A DNA stretch of 32,489 nucleotides. It comes from Chromera velia. Its lineage: Eukaryota > Sar > Chromeraceae. Under the pieces are notes generated by a model. That model was given only the letters and a program-made list of their open reading frames with translations. It had not been told where the DNA came from and searched no databases. The DNA lies in the NCBI GenBank assembly GCA_018398765.1, contig JAHBMJ010001277.1:1-32489 (forward strand), written 5' to 3'. The position numbers were made by a program, and so were the translations under genes. Shown piece by piece: positions 1 to 11,616 of this stretch. The stretch's first letter is position 1, and each line of letters starts with the position of its first letter.

Positions 1-3000
1 GGGGTGTCGGTGTGTGTGTATGAGGTTCCCTTATGGGCCTGTGTGTGTGGTATCGCCCTTCAACTTTCCTCTCGAGATCCCTGCACTGCAACTGATGGGG
101 GCGGCAATGGTCAGATGAGAGGGAGGGAAATGGTGTAGAGAAAGAGCGTTGAAGTTTTAGGTGAAATGAGAGAAAGCTGTTTTTATCCCGTTCTGTCTGT
201 TGAACAGCGTAGACAAATTATGTTACTGACACTCTACCACTCTGAACACAAACAATGAAACAGCGCAATCTGTCCTTCATATTCTCTCTCCCCCCCCATC
301 GTTTGCAGGTGGGAAACAAAACGACGGTCAAATGCCAAGCAGCAGTAGGATTGCCTATAGAGCAATTCATGCGGTTGGTCGATATGTGTCCCTGTCCGTT
401 TGCAGAACCGTGTCGCTCTCGCTTTCTCTTTCCCCCAGTTCATCCGAAAGTCAACTGGAGTGGCCCGGTGATCTTGTCAACTTTGATGGAATGGTCTTTT
501 ACCGCCTCGACCACTTTATGTCTCCTTCAGCGCATTGGCCTTTTGGACCCCAGCCGCTGTCACGAAAGACAGAAAACGCAGAGAAGCACGCCTTAGTTGC
601 CCACGCGTGAGTAGATGGAACAAAAGGACAGAACGAGAAGTGTTTTTGAACAACAACAGATAAGAATGTACATGCATGCAATCTTCTTTCTGTCTGTCTG
701 CAGTCTCCTGCACGCTTGCGGTCTTCCGAAGGACGACATTGACCTGATCTCTTGCCGGGGCCCTGCAATGGAGTCTCTCATCAGAAGGGCCCAGCCTCGG
801 ATGCTTCAATTCACGGGGTCCTCTCAGGTCTCAGAACAGTTGAATGAGGTCGTGAAGGGAAGGATCCGGTGTGAGGACTCGGGATATGACTGGTTGGTTG
901 TTCTTCTCTCAGTTCCACAGCAAGAGGGAAGAAAGAAAGACAAGAGGAACGATTGGATGGTTGCAAACAGACAGAATTCCTCGGGGGCCGTGACGAGAAT
1001 GATCATCCTTATTGTTTGTCGCTGGCTGCGGCTTCTGAACAAAACGTGTTCTGTGTGAAATGAATGGAGAAGCCCTCTCTGCTCCTCATGCAATTATTGT
1101 TGTTGCAGGAAGGTGCTGGGACCCGATGTGAGCGACATCGAGTACGTCGCGTGGCAGTGCGACCAGGACGCGTACGCGAACGCCGGGCAGAAGTGCAGTG
1201 CGCAGTCGATGCTGGTGGCCCACTCGAACTGGATGAAGGCGGGGATTGTGGAGAGGCTAGAGAAGCTGGCGGCGAGAAGGAGGTGAGTGCTCCCCACTGC
1301 ATGGGGGGGCCAGTATGAGATGGTGCTGTCGTGTTGAAGGGAGCGAGTTCACTGGAGTGTGTAAAAGCGTCCGCTATTGGTGTTAGTGAATGGATACTCG
1401 CGAGCAGGATGACGGGAGGGGGTTGTCTGTCTCCGCCTCTATCCCTCCGCACCTTGTATGAGTGTGAGAGAGAAAGAATCTCTTCACGTAATGCATGTGA
1501 GCGAGCGAGCGAGTGAGAGAGTGAGACAGAGAGCGCGGGGGAGGGAGAAAGAAAGAGATAAAAGGAGAGAAACCCTGCCGCCTGCCTGCCTGTGTGGGTG
1601 CGTGTGCAGTCTGAAGGACTTGACGATGGGTCCCTGTCTCTCCCACACGACGGAGGAAATTCTGGAACACACAAAGGTGGGAGGGGCATGCAGTCTGTTT
1701 CTGGGAAAGTGGATCTTGAAAAGGTTCCTTTTGACTTTCGTCGAGACAGGTGGATGCAGGCAAACAGAGCGGATTGCTGGGGCTTTGGTCCTCCTTTTTG
1801 TTTTTACTCTTCTCCTGTGACCTGACTGGACTGAAGATATTATCTTGTCTTTTTCTCTTCCTATTTTTTTGATCATTCATCAAGATTGCTACTGCATTCT
1901 TGTTTGCTCTTGCTTTGTGCTTGGAGTAAACCAGTGCTTTGGATGTCTGACCCCCCCCCCCCTCTCTGTGTGTGCGTGTGCATGGATGTGTGTGCATGTG
2001 TGGAGGGAGGATGGATGCATGCAGAATTTGGCGTCTCTGCCGGGAGCCCGTCTTCTGTTCGGAGGGAAGGAGATTGAGGGACATCAAATTCCGAAGAAGT
2101 AAGTCTGTCGACATGCTGTAAGAACTGAGGAAGGGGGGAGGGGAAGAGAAGAACACTGAGACAGGAAGGTGAAAACAGTATAAAACCTTGAAGCGCGGAA
2201 TTTTTCATAACATACTGTCTTCTTGTCAAGCATGCCTGTTTCCGTTTCTCTTGATCATGCAATTTGCCTGACGAGGTGTACTGAGAAGGAAGGAAGGAAG
2301 GAAGGAAGGAGGCATGCAGGAACGCCCAGGATAGAGACTAACGGATTTGTGCAGGAAGATGCGGCATGGAAGATGCGACCACATGGCCCTTACCTCCACA
2401 AGTCCTTCATGAACCTGCATGTATCTTCACAGGACTGCATTCGCTCTGTGTCTCTTTTGGAGCATTTCTTCCAGCTGCTTCTTTGTTGATTCCCCGTTCC
2501 TTCCCTTCCTTCCTGCTTTCTTTTCCTTTCTCTTGAAGGTACGGAGCAATCGTCCCGACAGCCGTCTTTGTTCCTTTGAAGTCTGTGATGGCGAGTGAAG
2601 AGAACTTCAAGGCTGTGACGGTGGAACTCTTTGGGGCATTTCAGGTCATCAGACGGAGAAAGGGTCTCTTTTGGGATGGAAGGATGGTCATAGCTTTCTT
2701 TCTTTCTTTCTTTCTTTCTGCAAATCTGTCCGTGCATGCATGCGTTTCCCTCCCACCTTTTTTTCGCTCTGCGTTCGTGTATCTATCTCCTGAAGATAGA
2801 CGACTGCTTTTTCTGTATGTCAATAAAGCGTGATGGGCCAGGCGAAAAAGAAAAGAAAAGCGGACCCAATTTCAAGCTTCTCCATTTGGTTCTCTTTCTT
2901 CATGTGTCCCTCTTTTGAACACATGTGACCGTGTTTGTGTCATTGAAGCGTTCAACTCCTCTACGTCTCATTTCTTGTACCTCTGCTCCAATCGAACGGA

Positions 3001-4188
3001 CCCCTTTTTGTTTCACCTCTGTTCCTCCATCTGTCCGTCCCCCTTTTTGCATGGCTTTCTGCAGGTTGTGACGGAGTGGGGAGATGGGGAGGAGGATTTG
3101 GTGATTGCGATGCTCGAAAGGTTCGTCAATCAGTCCCCACCTTGAGAGAGTGAAAGGTGGAGGGAGGGAGGCTCTGGATAGAGAGGGGAGGGGACGGGGT
3201 CGTTCGCTGTGTGTCTGCCCGAAAGCCGGGGGAACAGATAAGAAGAAACCGGAAGGCAACTTTTTTCTTTCTGCATCGCTGCTTCCACACATCAGGCAGT
3301 GGCTTCAGATTTTCTTCCTCTGTCTAAAAACCTTTCATTCTGCCCCGACCTGTCTGTCCCGTCATTTCCTTCCCTTCCCTCTCGTGTGTGGAAAGGAAAC
3401 GACATGCATGCGTGCATGCAGGCTTTTTGACATTTCATTCATTCATTCATTCGTTCATTCATTTATTCATTCATTCAAAACATTTTTTGTCCGGCCTGCA
3501 TGGACCGTAACGTCTCTTAATTATATCTGCTGTATTCCTTTCGTACTCTCTGAATTCTTGTCGTCCCTTCCATCTCCTCTCCTCCCCTCCTCTCCCCTCC
3601 TCTTCAGGATGTCTCATCACCTGACTGCTGCCGTAGTATCGAAGGACAACCACTTCCTCCAGAGGATGCTGGGGAACACGGTCAACGGTACCACGTACGC
3701 AGGGCTCAGGGCACGCACCACAGGGGCACCCCAGAACCACTGGTTCGGTCCTGCAGGGGATTCTCTCGCTGCAGGTGGGCACACAGGCACGCAGGCAGGC
3801 AGGAGGGCGTGTACATAAAAGCCTGTCATACATTCACCCCAAGAGACACGAAAGGACGCATGCAATTTCCGTTTGTCGTTTTCCCCGTGTGTTCTTGTGC
3901 GCATACATCAAGGTCGCTTTGTGATTCTCTGGAGACTCTCAGAATACTTGGTAAAAGATGGGCCCGTGTGTGTGTATGTGTGTGTGTGTGAGTGAGTGAG
4001 TGAGTGAGTGAGTGAGGGAGAGAGAGAGAGAGAGAGACCACCCATCTCCCACCCCATCCCCATGTCTCTCTCTCTCTTCAGGCATCGGCACCCGGGAGGC
4101 GATTCTGCAGACCTGGACGTGCCACAGAGAGATCATCTTCGACCACGGTCCGGTGCCGTCGGGGTGGACTCTGCCTCCTCCGTCGTGA
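1..4188 (+). CDS. ALDH12A1 / P5CDH: delta-1-pyrroline-5-carboxylate dehydrogenase (ALDH12 family), 5'-truncated by the window, ten exons
   Basis: This enzyme oxidises P5C/glutamate semialdehyde to glutamate with NAD+, the second step of proline breakdown, in mitochondria in plants. Exons read from frame and splice sites: about 25 (or earlier)-109, 309-373, 704-892, 1109-1282, 1610-1676, 2025-2098, 2539-2644, 3065-3120, 3608-3774 and 4082-4188 (TGA stop). All introns are GT-AG and every junction restores the frame, giving about 360 residues of a protein usually near 550. Family landmarks in order: PYGPVCVVSPFNFPLEIP, FTGSSQVSEQL, the general-base Glu in RCEDSGYDW (codon 873-875), the nucleophile Cys in GQKCSAQSM (codon 1194-1196), LLFGGKE, HLTAAVVS, NGTTYAGLRARTTGAPQNHW, and CHREIIFDHGPVPSGW near the end. 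The N-terminus and targeting peptide lie upstream of the window. Donors beyond GT are loose (GTTGGT twice, GTCATC, GTTCGT). No break is seen, so the gene looks functional. Confidence 0.93.
2286..2311. repeat. (GAAG)n microsatellite in a P5CDH intron
   Basis: About six tandem GAAG units lie in the intron between 2099 and 2538. The purine-rich run has no coding role. Confidence 0.85.
2694..2719. repeat. (CTTT)n microsatellite in a P5CDH intron
   Basis: A run of about six CTTT units sits near the 5' end of the intron 2645-3064, shortly after its weak GTCATC donor. Confidence 0.85.
3435..3476. repeat. (ATTC)n microsatellite in a P5CDH intron
   Basis: About ten ATTC units with two single-base interruptions lie within the intron 3121-3607. 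Confidence 0.85.
3966..4037. repeat. compound (TG)n-(TGAG)n-(GA)n microsatellite before the last P5CDH exon
   Basis: Three adjoining simple repeats occupy a quarter of the last intron. A CT-rich run follows and serves as the polypyrimidine tract for the acceptor at 4080-4081. Confidence 0.85.
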
Positions 4189-4477
4189 GAGAGAGAGAGA
4201 TCGAAAAAAGAAAGAAAGAAGAAAAGAAAGAAGGAGAAGAGGAAGAATGGCTTCTGTGTGAGAGAAACAAAAAGAGGACAACGGAAAGTCGACCGGCCAG
4301 GCAGGCAGGGGGCGTGCTTTGGAGGGAATTGAAACGCATTGAAGCGGTGTGACTTCAGAATGACTGACTGAAAAAGGGAATGGGGGTGGCAGGGGATGAA
4401 TTCAGGGGGCGAAGAGAGATCGACTGACTGTTTCAGAACACACGGGGAGGCGGAAGCAAGTCCATTGAAAAGATGAA

Positions 4478-4483
4478 AATAAA
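4478..4483 (+). promoter_or_regulatory. possible poly(A) signal AATAAA for P5CDH
   Basis: This is an exact AATAAA hexamer 290 bases after the P5CDH stop. The distance is plausible for a 3' UTR, but a single hexamer is weak evidence and many protists do not use it. Confidence 0.3.
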
Positions 4484-5621
4484 GGGATGTTGAGAGAGAC
4501 TCTCTCAGACATGTGTACTTCATTTCATCTCTTTAAGGGAAGAGGAGGGATCCTCTCCCTCTCCCATTTTCGTTTGTGTGTGTGCCTGTCTTATTGGTTG
4601 GCTGATTGGAAGATTTCCCTTCCTGTTTCTTTTCTGTCTTTCTACTTTATGCTTTGTTTTTTCTTTGCGTCTTTTGTCTTCAATTGGTGTCTTTCTTCTC
4701 TCTTTTATCTTTCCTTGCTGCTGTCCTTCTGCTTGTGTCCATTCTACCTTATCCTTCGTCTTTCTTCTGTATTCTTCGCAGAATTTCATTTCCATTCCCC
4801 CTTGTTTTGCATTTCATTTGCCCCTGTGCGTATAGGCAGGTGAGCATGAAAAGCAGACACCCCTCAGCACCGGTTCCTCCTCACTGTGTTTTTTCCTCTT
4901 CATGGTTCTCTTTCATTTTTCTTATACCCGACATGCCACGTGAAGCGTAAATGGAATCACGATAGAAAAATCAAAAGACACGCACGTGCTGGCCAGACAG
5001 ACAGTGTCAAAGGACAGGTACAGCACGAAGAAGGAAGCAGCAGAGAAGGCTAAGGGCAGAGGCAAACAAGGAAGGGAGGCAAGCGGGGGAGGATGGTGAT
5101 GCGGTACAAAAGGAAGGACTTTTTTCCAACGACTCTTCTCCTCTTCTCTTTTTCCCTCTCTATCTTTTTCGATGTCGCTTTTCTTCTTTGTCACTTCTCC
5201 CAGACACCCAGGCAGGCAGGTGGGGCCGCTCTGACCCTATCTTCTCATGCCATGCGATCGAAGGGGGCAAAGAACGAGAGAGAGCATGTCCGACCTTTTT
5301 GTCTGCCATCCCTCCTTCCGAACGAAATTCATGCCTCCAATCTTCTCTCCACATTTCAAGACATGGAACTCGATCTCTGGTGGAAAGATGATGGAAAGGA
5401 CCCACAAAAAGAAAAAGAGAACGAAAGAAGGCTTTCAGGCTGTCAGAGAAGAAAGATGCGGATAACTGGCATCCGCATATCAACAAGGTGACTGTAGCTG
5501 TCTACGCCCCTCCTTTTGATCCGCGCACGCACGCACGCACACACATGCAATGACTCATTCACTCACTCATGCACCCAGACAGACAGACAGAAAAGGGCAC
5601 AGAAAGAAAGAAAGAAAGACA

Positions 5622-5622
<1 letters not shown>

Positions 5623-5663
<41 letters not shown>

Positions 5664-5668
5664 GCACG

Positions 5669-5727
<59 letters not shown>

Positions 5728-5743
5728 GAAGAGAGAGAGAGAC
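5623..5743. repeat. 120-bp (CA)n-(CACG)n-(CA)n-(GA)n microsatellite
   Basis: A long perfect CA tract is interrupted by CACG units and followed by GA repeats. All open frames over it are repeat translations, not genes. Confidence 0.95.
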
Positions 5744-6237
5744 GCAGGTGGAAAAGAATACGGACACATGTCCGACAGGCCACAATGGTTTTTTGTGATT
5801 CCTTGTATGTTCGCTTCAAAGACAATGACAAATGGATTTTTCAATATTTTCTTGTGAATTCGATTATTCTGTATGCTCTGGTAGATGCCCTCCCGATCTG
5901 CATGTCTGCGATTAGGGTACTCGACGAAGCGCTGCCATGCATGCATGCAAAGCATCAGCCAAACTAGCAGCCAAAGCAACTGAAGTAGCATCCTTCCATT
6001 CTCATTATTCATGCAGTCCGCCTTAATTTATATATCGCCCCTCGACAGTGAATCTGCTAGTGAACCTAGCAGTAAACGCCAGTGCGTTCTCTACTAGGTT
6101 GTCTATACATGTTAATACATTGTTGGCCTGGCTTATACAACCTTTATTGATACATTTTAGACTAGATTAGTAGCTAGATTTTATAGACTAATTTCAGTTA
6201 TTCTTCGGGAGTCTAGTCGGGAGTCATATTTCATTGT

Positions 6238-7260
6238 ATGCATCCTTCCTTTTCCTCCCCGTCTGCACCTTTTGAGGTAGTTGGACAAAAAGAGAGACAA
6301 CTGGTCGTCACGACGTTGAATGTAGGCAGCCTGAGATCCAAAATTTCTAATGGGTCTCTTGATAGATGGCTGCGGGGGGTGGACATCGCTGTACTCACAG
6401 AAACGCGGTTTCCCTCTGCGATTCGACTGCAAAGGTAACTGTGAGAGAGCATTCTGGCTAGAATTACTCGCACAGGGAGTAGCATAGAAGGAAGTTGGGG
6501 GTGTATAGGAAGGCACAGGACAAGGAACGAAATACAGGTGGGGTCTGCATTCTGGTTAGAAAAAGTCTGCAAGCCCACCTGAAACCTCAATGCGAGCTGT
6601 GCGGGCCGAACATTGTCAGACTGCAGGTACAAGGGTGTATGCAAGAAGGGGAGAAGACATAGAAGGTGGGGGATAGGGGTTCTCTTTTTATTTTTGGTGT
6701 ATACTTTCTGCAGAGAGGCGCTGATACGGTTTTGAAGGACGGAGTCTTAAAAGAACAGGAAAGGGAATTTCTGTTGGACATGGTGTGTGATGTCCCTCTG
6801 TCGGCCAAGCGACTGGTCTTAGGGGATTTTAATTCATACATCGGAGCAGAATTCCCAAAGGGAGTCACGTTGGAGAGGGAGATAACTTTAGAAGAGACAG
6901 GGCCCAGAGAGGACATGAGAAGGGGGGGGGCAGAAGAAGAATGTGGGCTTGTTCAGAGGGTAGTTAGGGAGTCGGATTGCGGAGCATAAGTAGACACAGA
7001 AGGTCGCGCTCTGCTGTGGTTGTGCGAGGCCTCAAACTTGATGCCGCTCAACGGTATGGGACTAAGGGATCAAGAAAAGAAACTTAAAATCGACTGCTCA
7101 GGGGGGTGCATATATTACAGAGAAGGCAGGCCATGCTCTGTAATTGACTTCATTCTAATTGATCCTGTACTTTTATCTTCGTGGAGTTCTTTTGGAATTG
7201 AAATGTTTACTGATATTGCTCCAGAACACTGCTCAGTTTCATGTGGCCTCACTCTGGTTG
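6238..7260 (+). pseudogene. LINE-A ORF2 endonuclease domain (EEP family), broken
   Basis: This is an endonuclease/exonuclease/phosphatase fold used by LINEs to nick target DNA. The N-terminal strand (VVTTLNVGSLRSK) and the catalytic-Glu motif LTETR are in the frame of 6238-6438. After a frame change, the central GDFN motif (LVLGDFNSYIG, near 6815-6850) and the C-terminal block SVIDFILID then EHCSVSC (7139-7240) are in the next frame. The usual SDH is here EH. Stops at 6436-6438, near 6660 and near 6987 break the frame. Confidence 0.85.
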
Positions 7261-8088
7261 ATATGGAGTCGCTTCCCCTCCCCGCCTCCCTTCCGCATCC
7301 CTCACTGATCCCTGCCCTCCTTTTCAGGAAGCTGTGCAGAGTCTCACCGGTAAGGGATGAGGAACTTATAGACATGACGACTTCCATGCAGCAGCTCGCA
7401 GAGGCATGTTGGCCGGGTTTGTGGGAGGCAAGTTTGACGGCAGCTGAGGATAGACACAATGGATTGCCTCTTTTACCTATTCTCCCCCCTCCTTCCCCCC
7501 CCCCGTGACCTAATCCCCCCTGCGTCCATCCCTGTTTCCCTGCCTGAAAAGATAAAGGATTTAGCAGGTAAATGGGAAGAGAAGCTAGCAGAACCGGGGG
7601 GAAGGGAGCAGAAGGGTAAGAAAAAACATGGTGAACGGAAGGATGGACAGACAGCCGCCCCCTGGTGCTAGCCCTGGTAGGATAGTGAGTGTAAAGAAAT
7701 GAATAAATGGGTACTAACAAGAGCAAAAAAAGAACTAAGAACATAAAGAGTAGGCAGGAGAGGCAACGACAGGTCCAAAGAGTATAGAAAGAAACAGAAA
7801 AACAAGCTTGTGAGAGAGAAAGGAAGGTTGATTGCAAGAAAGAAGGTGGCATACGCATGTGTGCAGGTAGAACGCCTTGCCCTGGAGGTGGCCAGAGATC
7901 CCTCAGCAGTATAGAAATGGAAGAGGGCACAACAGAAGGGAGGGGATGGAGCAGAGAGCAGGCCTTCCGCAGATATTTTTTCGAATTTCTGGGCATCTAT
8001 GTTTGAAGGAGAAGGTCTTTCCGGCTTTCTCCTCCCCTCCATCCCCCCTCTCCCTCCTCGTTCTCCTTGCTTCTCTCTCTTCCTGTGC

Positions 8089-9367
8089 GAGAAAGTTATT
8101 AAAGAAGTAAACCTTAACAAAGCAGCCAGACTTGAAGGTCTCTCTCCTAAGCATACTGTAGCAGCTCTGTGTTTTAGCTCATCACGTCTCTGTGTTTCCT
8201 TCTTTTTATGTTTTTTAATCTCTTTCACCTCTTCTCTTACTAGCTGCCGACATAGAATTTCCTTCTCATCGTCCCCGTCCCTAAAGGCCCTGTATCTCCA
8301 TCGGTGGATGAATGGAGGCCCATCTACATAGTGAGCCTTAAAGTTCTTGCTAAGCTCTTTGCTCTGCTTATGGATTCCCATCTTTATCTGAGAACGAGGA
8401 TCGATGACAGACGGATAGGCTGCAAGAAAGGAGTCGGAACTAGAGAGGCGATTCATGCTCTATTTTCCCTATCGGAAACTGCAAGAAACAAAAAGAGACC
8501 ATTGTTTGCGTCCTTTGTAGACTTTAGTAGGGCGTTTAATAAAGTAGACAGCTAGAAAAAAACTGATAGAGAGGCTTAAGAAAGAAGGGCTGGGGGACTC
8601 CGAGGAGGATATTCGAATGATTCATACTATGTATATATGAAAGTGATGGGGAAGATTGGGGGTTCGGACAGTATGTTCGAGGAAGGAACAGAGGTGAAGC
8701 AAGGGGATTCACTGTCTCTTCTTCTCTTTCTTCTTTTTATCAATAACATCCATACCTCCATTAGTCTTCAATGCAGGGAACCCCGGCAAAAAGAACGAGC
8801 AAACCTCTCCGAGGAAGCGCCAAGCGGCGGACGGAGAGGGGATCATAGGGGATCGAGTTAGAGGCTCAGCCCAGAGCCTTAACATCCTCCCCCTCAGACA
8901 CACCCCCAGTAGAAGTGAGGTTGGGAGACCTTCTGCTTGAGAACATTAGTTACGCCGATGATCTCATCATTTTCGGACACTCCTCTTAAGACCTCTAGAA
9001 AAGGATTGATCGGTTGGCTACCTATTGTGATAAGTGGGGGTTGACGGTGAATCTGAAGAAGACAAAGGTGATGAGATTAGCCGGTAGAGGGGGGGTGGAA
9101 GAAATTTATTTCAAGAGTCAGACGGTTGAGTAGGTAGAAAGTTATAGATACTTGGGCTGTCAAGTTTTTTCTGATGCAAACCCTCGTAAGTTTGTGACCG
9201 CCAGACTTGAAGCTGCGAAAAGGGGAGTGGGGGAGGCTATGGGGCTGTCTGCATCAATAGGTAATATGCTCTCCCTCCACAGTCGCATATCCCTCTTCAA
9301 GGGGATGTGGGAGCCCGCCGCCACTTATTCCCTTGAAGCTCTCCCCATTCAAAAATCTGATATCTGA
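8089..9367 (+). pseudogene. LINE-A reverse transcriptase domain, broken
   Basis: RT motifs appear in order but in three frames: the NKAARLEGLSPK block near 8110, DEWRPIYIVSLKVLAKLF (8307 on), motif A FVDFSRAFNKVD (near 8511-8546, with N where D is usual), motif B KQGDSLSLLLF (near 8696), and motif C YADD at 8951-8962, followed by the conserved GLTVNLKKTKVM and YRYLGCQVF blocks. Frame changes occur before 8272, near 8552 and between 8750 and 8940, with further stops near 8987 and 9131. It cannot make an RT. Confidence 0.88.
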
Positions 9368-9455
9368 TGCTTAAACTACTTCCAGCTTCGTCTAGAGCTT
9401 CGTTTTGTGTGTTAGTTCTAGGCGTTGGTCTCTCCGCCTGCCCTAGAATTCTTTT

Positions 9456-10600
9456 GTGTTTCCCACCCTTGCAGCCGTTAGGCTAAGGCCCATGAGAGAG
9501 ATTCTCAGTATCAGAGTGGGGGGGTATTTGAGAAGTCTCTCCCTTGCTCGATTAGCTTTGCCTCAAGCATTGTGGGCATACCACAGGGGGGGGGTCCCGG
9601 AGTTAAGGGCATGGTCAGGGTCTGCAAAGAAGCTTGTGCAACCCGTCAGTCCTGCCCTTTTGGTCAAAGTTTTGGAAGACGAACCAGATGAGGTCGATTT
9701 CAGAATATCAGATAGCAAGCTGAGAAAGGGGGCGACTCAGAGGAGCAGGGAAGTGAACGAATGGATGGGGAACTGGGCAATCCCGGTCTCTATCACAGAA
9801 AAGAGAGGAAAAAAGCAGGGGAGATAAGATCATGGGTCAACAACTCGTGGTATATGTCTCTGACACACTCCGTATTTAGGTTATTGGGCCATGATACACT
9901 GATGACGGTGATCACACTCCGTTTTTAGGTTTTTTAGGCCTTCGTGAACTGTCCGAAACGACACATTCCACAAGACATACTCCGATTTTAGGTCTTTGGC
10001 CCTGAACTGTCTGGAAGTTGGTGACCCATGGAATCCGATAAGATATGCATGGGAGCATGTCTTTTCCTGTCTGCTTGCTTGACTGACTATCAGAAGGAAA
10101 ATCGTAGCAGCCAACGTTTGACAAAACTGGTCCTGGGAAGCTTGACAGAGGGGAAAGGGGGCTCAAGGTCTCTCTTGGTAGAACCTCTCGCCAAGCAGTT
10201 CTTATCTTCCCCTGGGGCAGTTTTCCACCCTTTGTTGTACACCATTGTTGGAGGGGGGGCAAACTATGGGAGGAAGGTTAAATTAATTTGCAAAGACTGT
10301 GAAGAGAAAAGTGGGGAAAAATTGATTGACGACCCGATTCACCATTTGACAACTTATGTTCGAATGGAGGTGTCGCGAGAGAGATAGAGTGATCTCTGGT
10401 ATAGGCGTTTAGAGCATATGTCGATAGAAGAAGTGTGTGAGTATAGAGAGAGACAGGAAGCCCAAGGAGGTAGGGGCTCGATGGGGCAGGCCAAGGAGCG
10501 TGTATAAGGCGGTACTTCTCGCTTCTTCTTCAGAGGGACACCTGAAAAGCCAGTACTCTCATTGTTATATACGTAGAACCCTAGGTAGAACCGGACTGAT
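9456..10600 (+). pseudogene. LINE-A ORF2 C-terminal region, broken
   Basis: Two open segments (9456-9827 and 10028-10387) follow the RT and are separated by stops. The second contains CKDCEEKSGEKL followed by HH, resembling the C-terminal CCHC-like domain of many LINE ORF2 proteins, but the last cysteine is missing. The assignment rests mainly on position after the RT. Confidence 0.55.
9864..10002 (+). repeat. three imperfect copies of a 27-bp motif inside LINE-A
   Basis: The motif MAYACTCCGNNTTTAGGT followed by a T-rich run and GGCC occurs at about 9864, 9912 and 9976. It coincides with the break between the two C-terminal open segments. Confidence 0.55.
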
Positions 10601-10838
10601 CGATCCTCGGGTGCAGTGTTTTGCTAGCTAGTAGTCCTAAAGTTCGGCCGCTTTAGGTGAGCAATCGCTAGCATGCTCTTAGCTTGCAATATGACATGAA
10701 TGCTCACAGACTGCCCTTTGCTATTGGGATATGATAGCTGGTGGGTTAAGTCACTTCATCATTATCATCATCGCATGTTCTCTAGCTAGCTGTTTATCTA
10801 GCTTTCTATAGTACTAGAATCTTACTGTAGGCCTAGGG

Positions 10839-11155
10839 GTAATTTTCAAAAAAAAAAAAAATTGGTCATTTTCGTTTTTTCGTTTTTTGTTTTTTTTTTC
10901 TGATATCAAACTAAAAAATATGTTGTTTAAGTGTTGTTGATGTGTTGTATGAATCAATAAGTATTGTTTAAGTATTGTTTTACTATTGTTTCTTTGTTTT
11001 AATAATAAATGAATGTTATAGAACTGTCTAGACAACTGTTGCTTTTATGTTGCAAGGTATTGCATATGGTTGTTATGTCTTGATGGAAGTCATCATCGAA
11101 AAGCAAAAAAAAAAAAAATGCCCTGGAGTCCGTTTTTTTTTTTTTTTGAAAATTA
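10839..11155. repeat. 317-bp inverted-repeat element with A/T-tract termini (MITE-like)
   Basis: The left end GTAATTTTC followed by 14 A (10839-10861) is mirrored at the right by 16 T followed by GAAAATTAC (11132-11155). The interior is AT-rich with repeated TATTGTTTAAG words near 10920-10990 and no coding. A TA dinucleotide at each edge could be a Tc1/mariner-type target duplication. The A/T tracts alone would be weak; the shared TAATTTTC end supports a real terminal repeat. Confidence 0.5.
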
Positions 11156-11280
11156 CTGCTAGCTGTAGGCGGCCACACTCAGCTGCAAGGGAGAAAGACC
11201 CGGGAAGTAGAAAGAAGGACAATAAAGTAGACAATAAGTCTTTCATAATAAAGCCTAGTGCAGAACAAATCAATTAACTT

Positions 11281-11306
11281 GAATCAATCAATCAATCAAT
11301 CAATCA
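11281..11306. repeat. (CAAT)n tail-like microsatellite
   Basis: Six or so CAAT units. Such tails often mark LINE 3' ends, so this may be the end of LINE-A. Confidence 0.6.
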
Positions 11307-11616
11307 AAATAGATAAGGCAGGGTCTCATCGTCTCACCATGAGACTATGCATTAAACTAAGTTAATTTCCTTCTAAATTTGTTGCCCAGCTAGCTAGCTA
11401 GTGCTAAGAAGACAGAGATTTTAATATCTAAATAGAGGATATTTAAAAAAAAAGATTAAAAACATGTCACTTTTTCATTTTATTTTTATTTCTATTTTTT
11501 AATCATTTTCTCATATATAATTTAGACTATGTCAGTAGCTTTAGGATATACCTAGACATATATTCTACCATATGTCAGTACTATGATTCAGTGTTCAGAT
11601 TCATAAGTAACACTCT
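11307..11616. other. AT-rich spacer, nothing recognised
   Basis: No open frame or motif. CTAG-rich words (AGCTAGCTAGCTAG near 11390) are typical of this gene-poor part. Confidence 0.5.

Larger units (their letters stand above)
4189..6237. other. P5CDH 3' flank and intergenic DNA, no recognisable gene
   Basis: Right after the stop come purine runs (GA and GAAA repeats, 4189-4245), then C/T-rich low-complexity DNA (4560-4820) and unremarkable sequence to about 5500. Open frames here (for example 5093-5491) are low-complexity translations without recognisable motifs. Part of the stretch is presumably 3' UTR. From 6000 the base composition becomes AT-richer with short CTAG-type palindromes, leading into the LINE. 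Confidence 0.6.
6238..10620 (+). mobile_element. LINE-A: decayed non-LTR retrotransposon
   Basis: Conserved blocks occur in the order expected for LINE ORF2: apurinic-like endonuclease (6238-7260), a poorly conserved linker (7261-8088), reverse transcriptase (8089-9367) and a C-terminal domain (9456-10600). They are spread over all three forward frames with many stops, so at least several frameshifts have occurred and the copy is dead. No ORF1 is seen upstream, so it may be 5'-truncated. The exact ends are not visible. A (CAAT)n tail at 11281-11306 could be the true 3' end if the 10839-11155 element inserted into the 3' UTR. Confidence 0.85.

Noticed and set aside
5516-6012. Open frames over the CA/GA microsatellite
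   Set aside because: Pure repeat translations (His-Thr or Val-Cys) with no conserved motif.
7115-8456. Long minus-strand open frames across LINE-A
   Set aside because: No recognisable motifs, and they overlap the plus-strand LINE domains.
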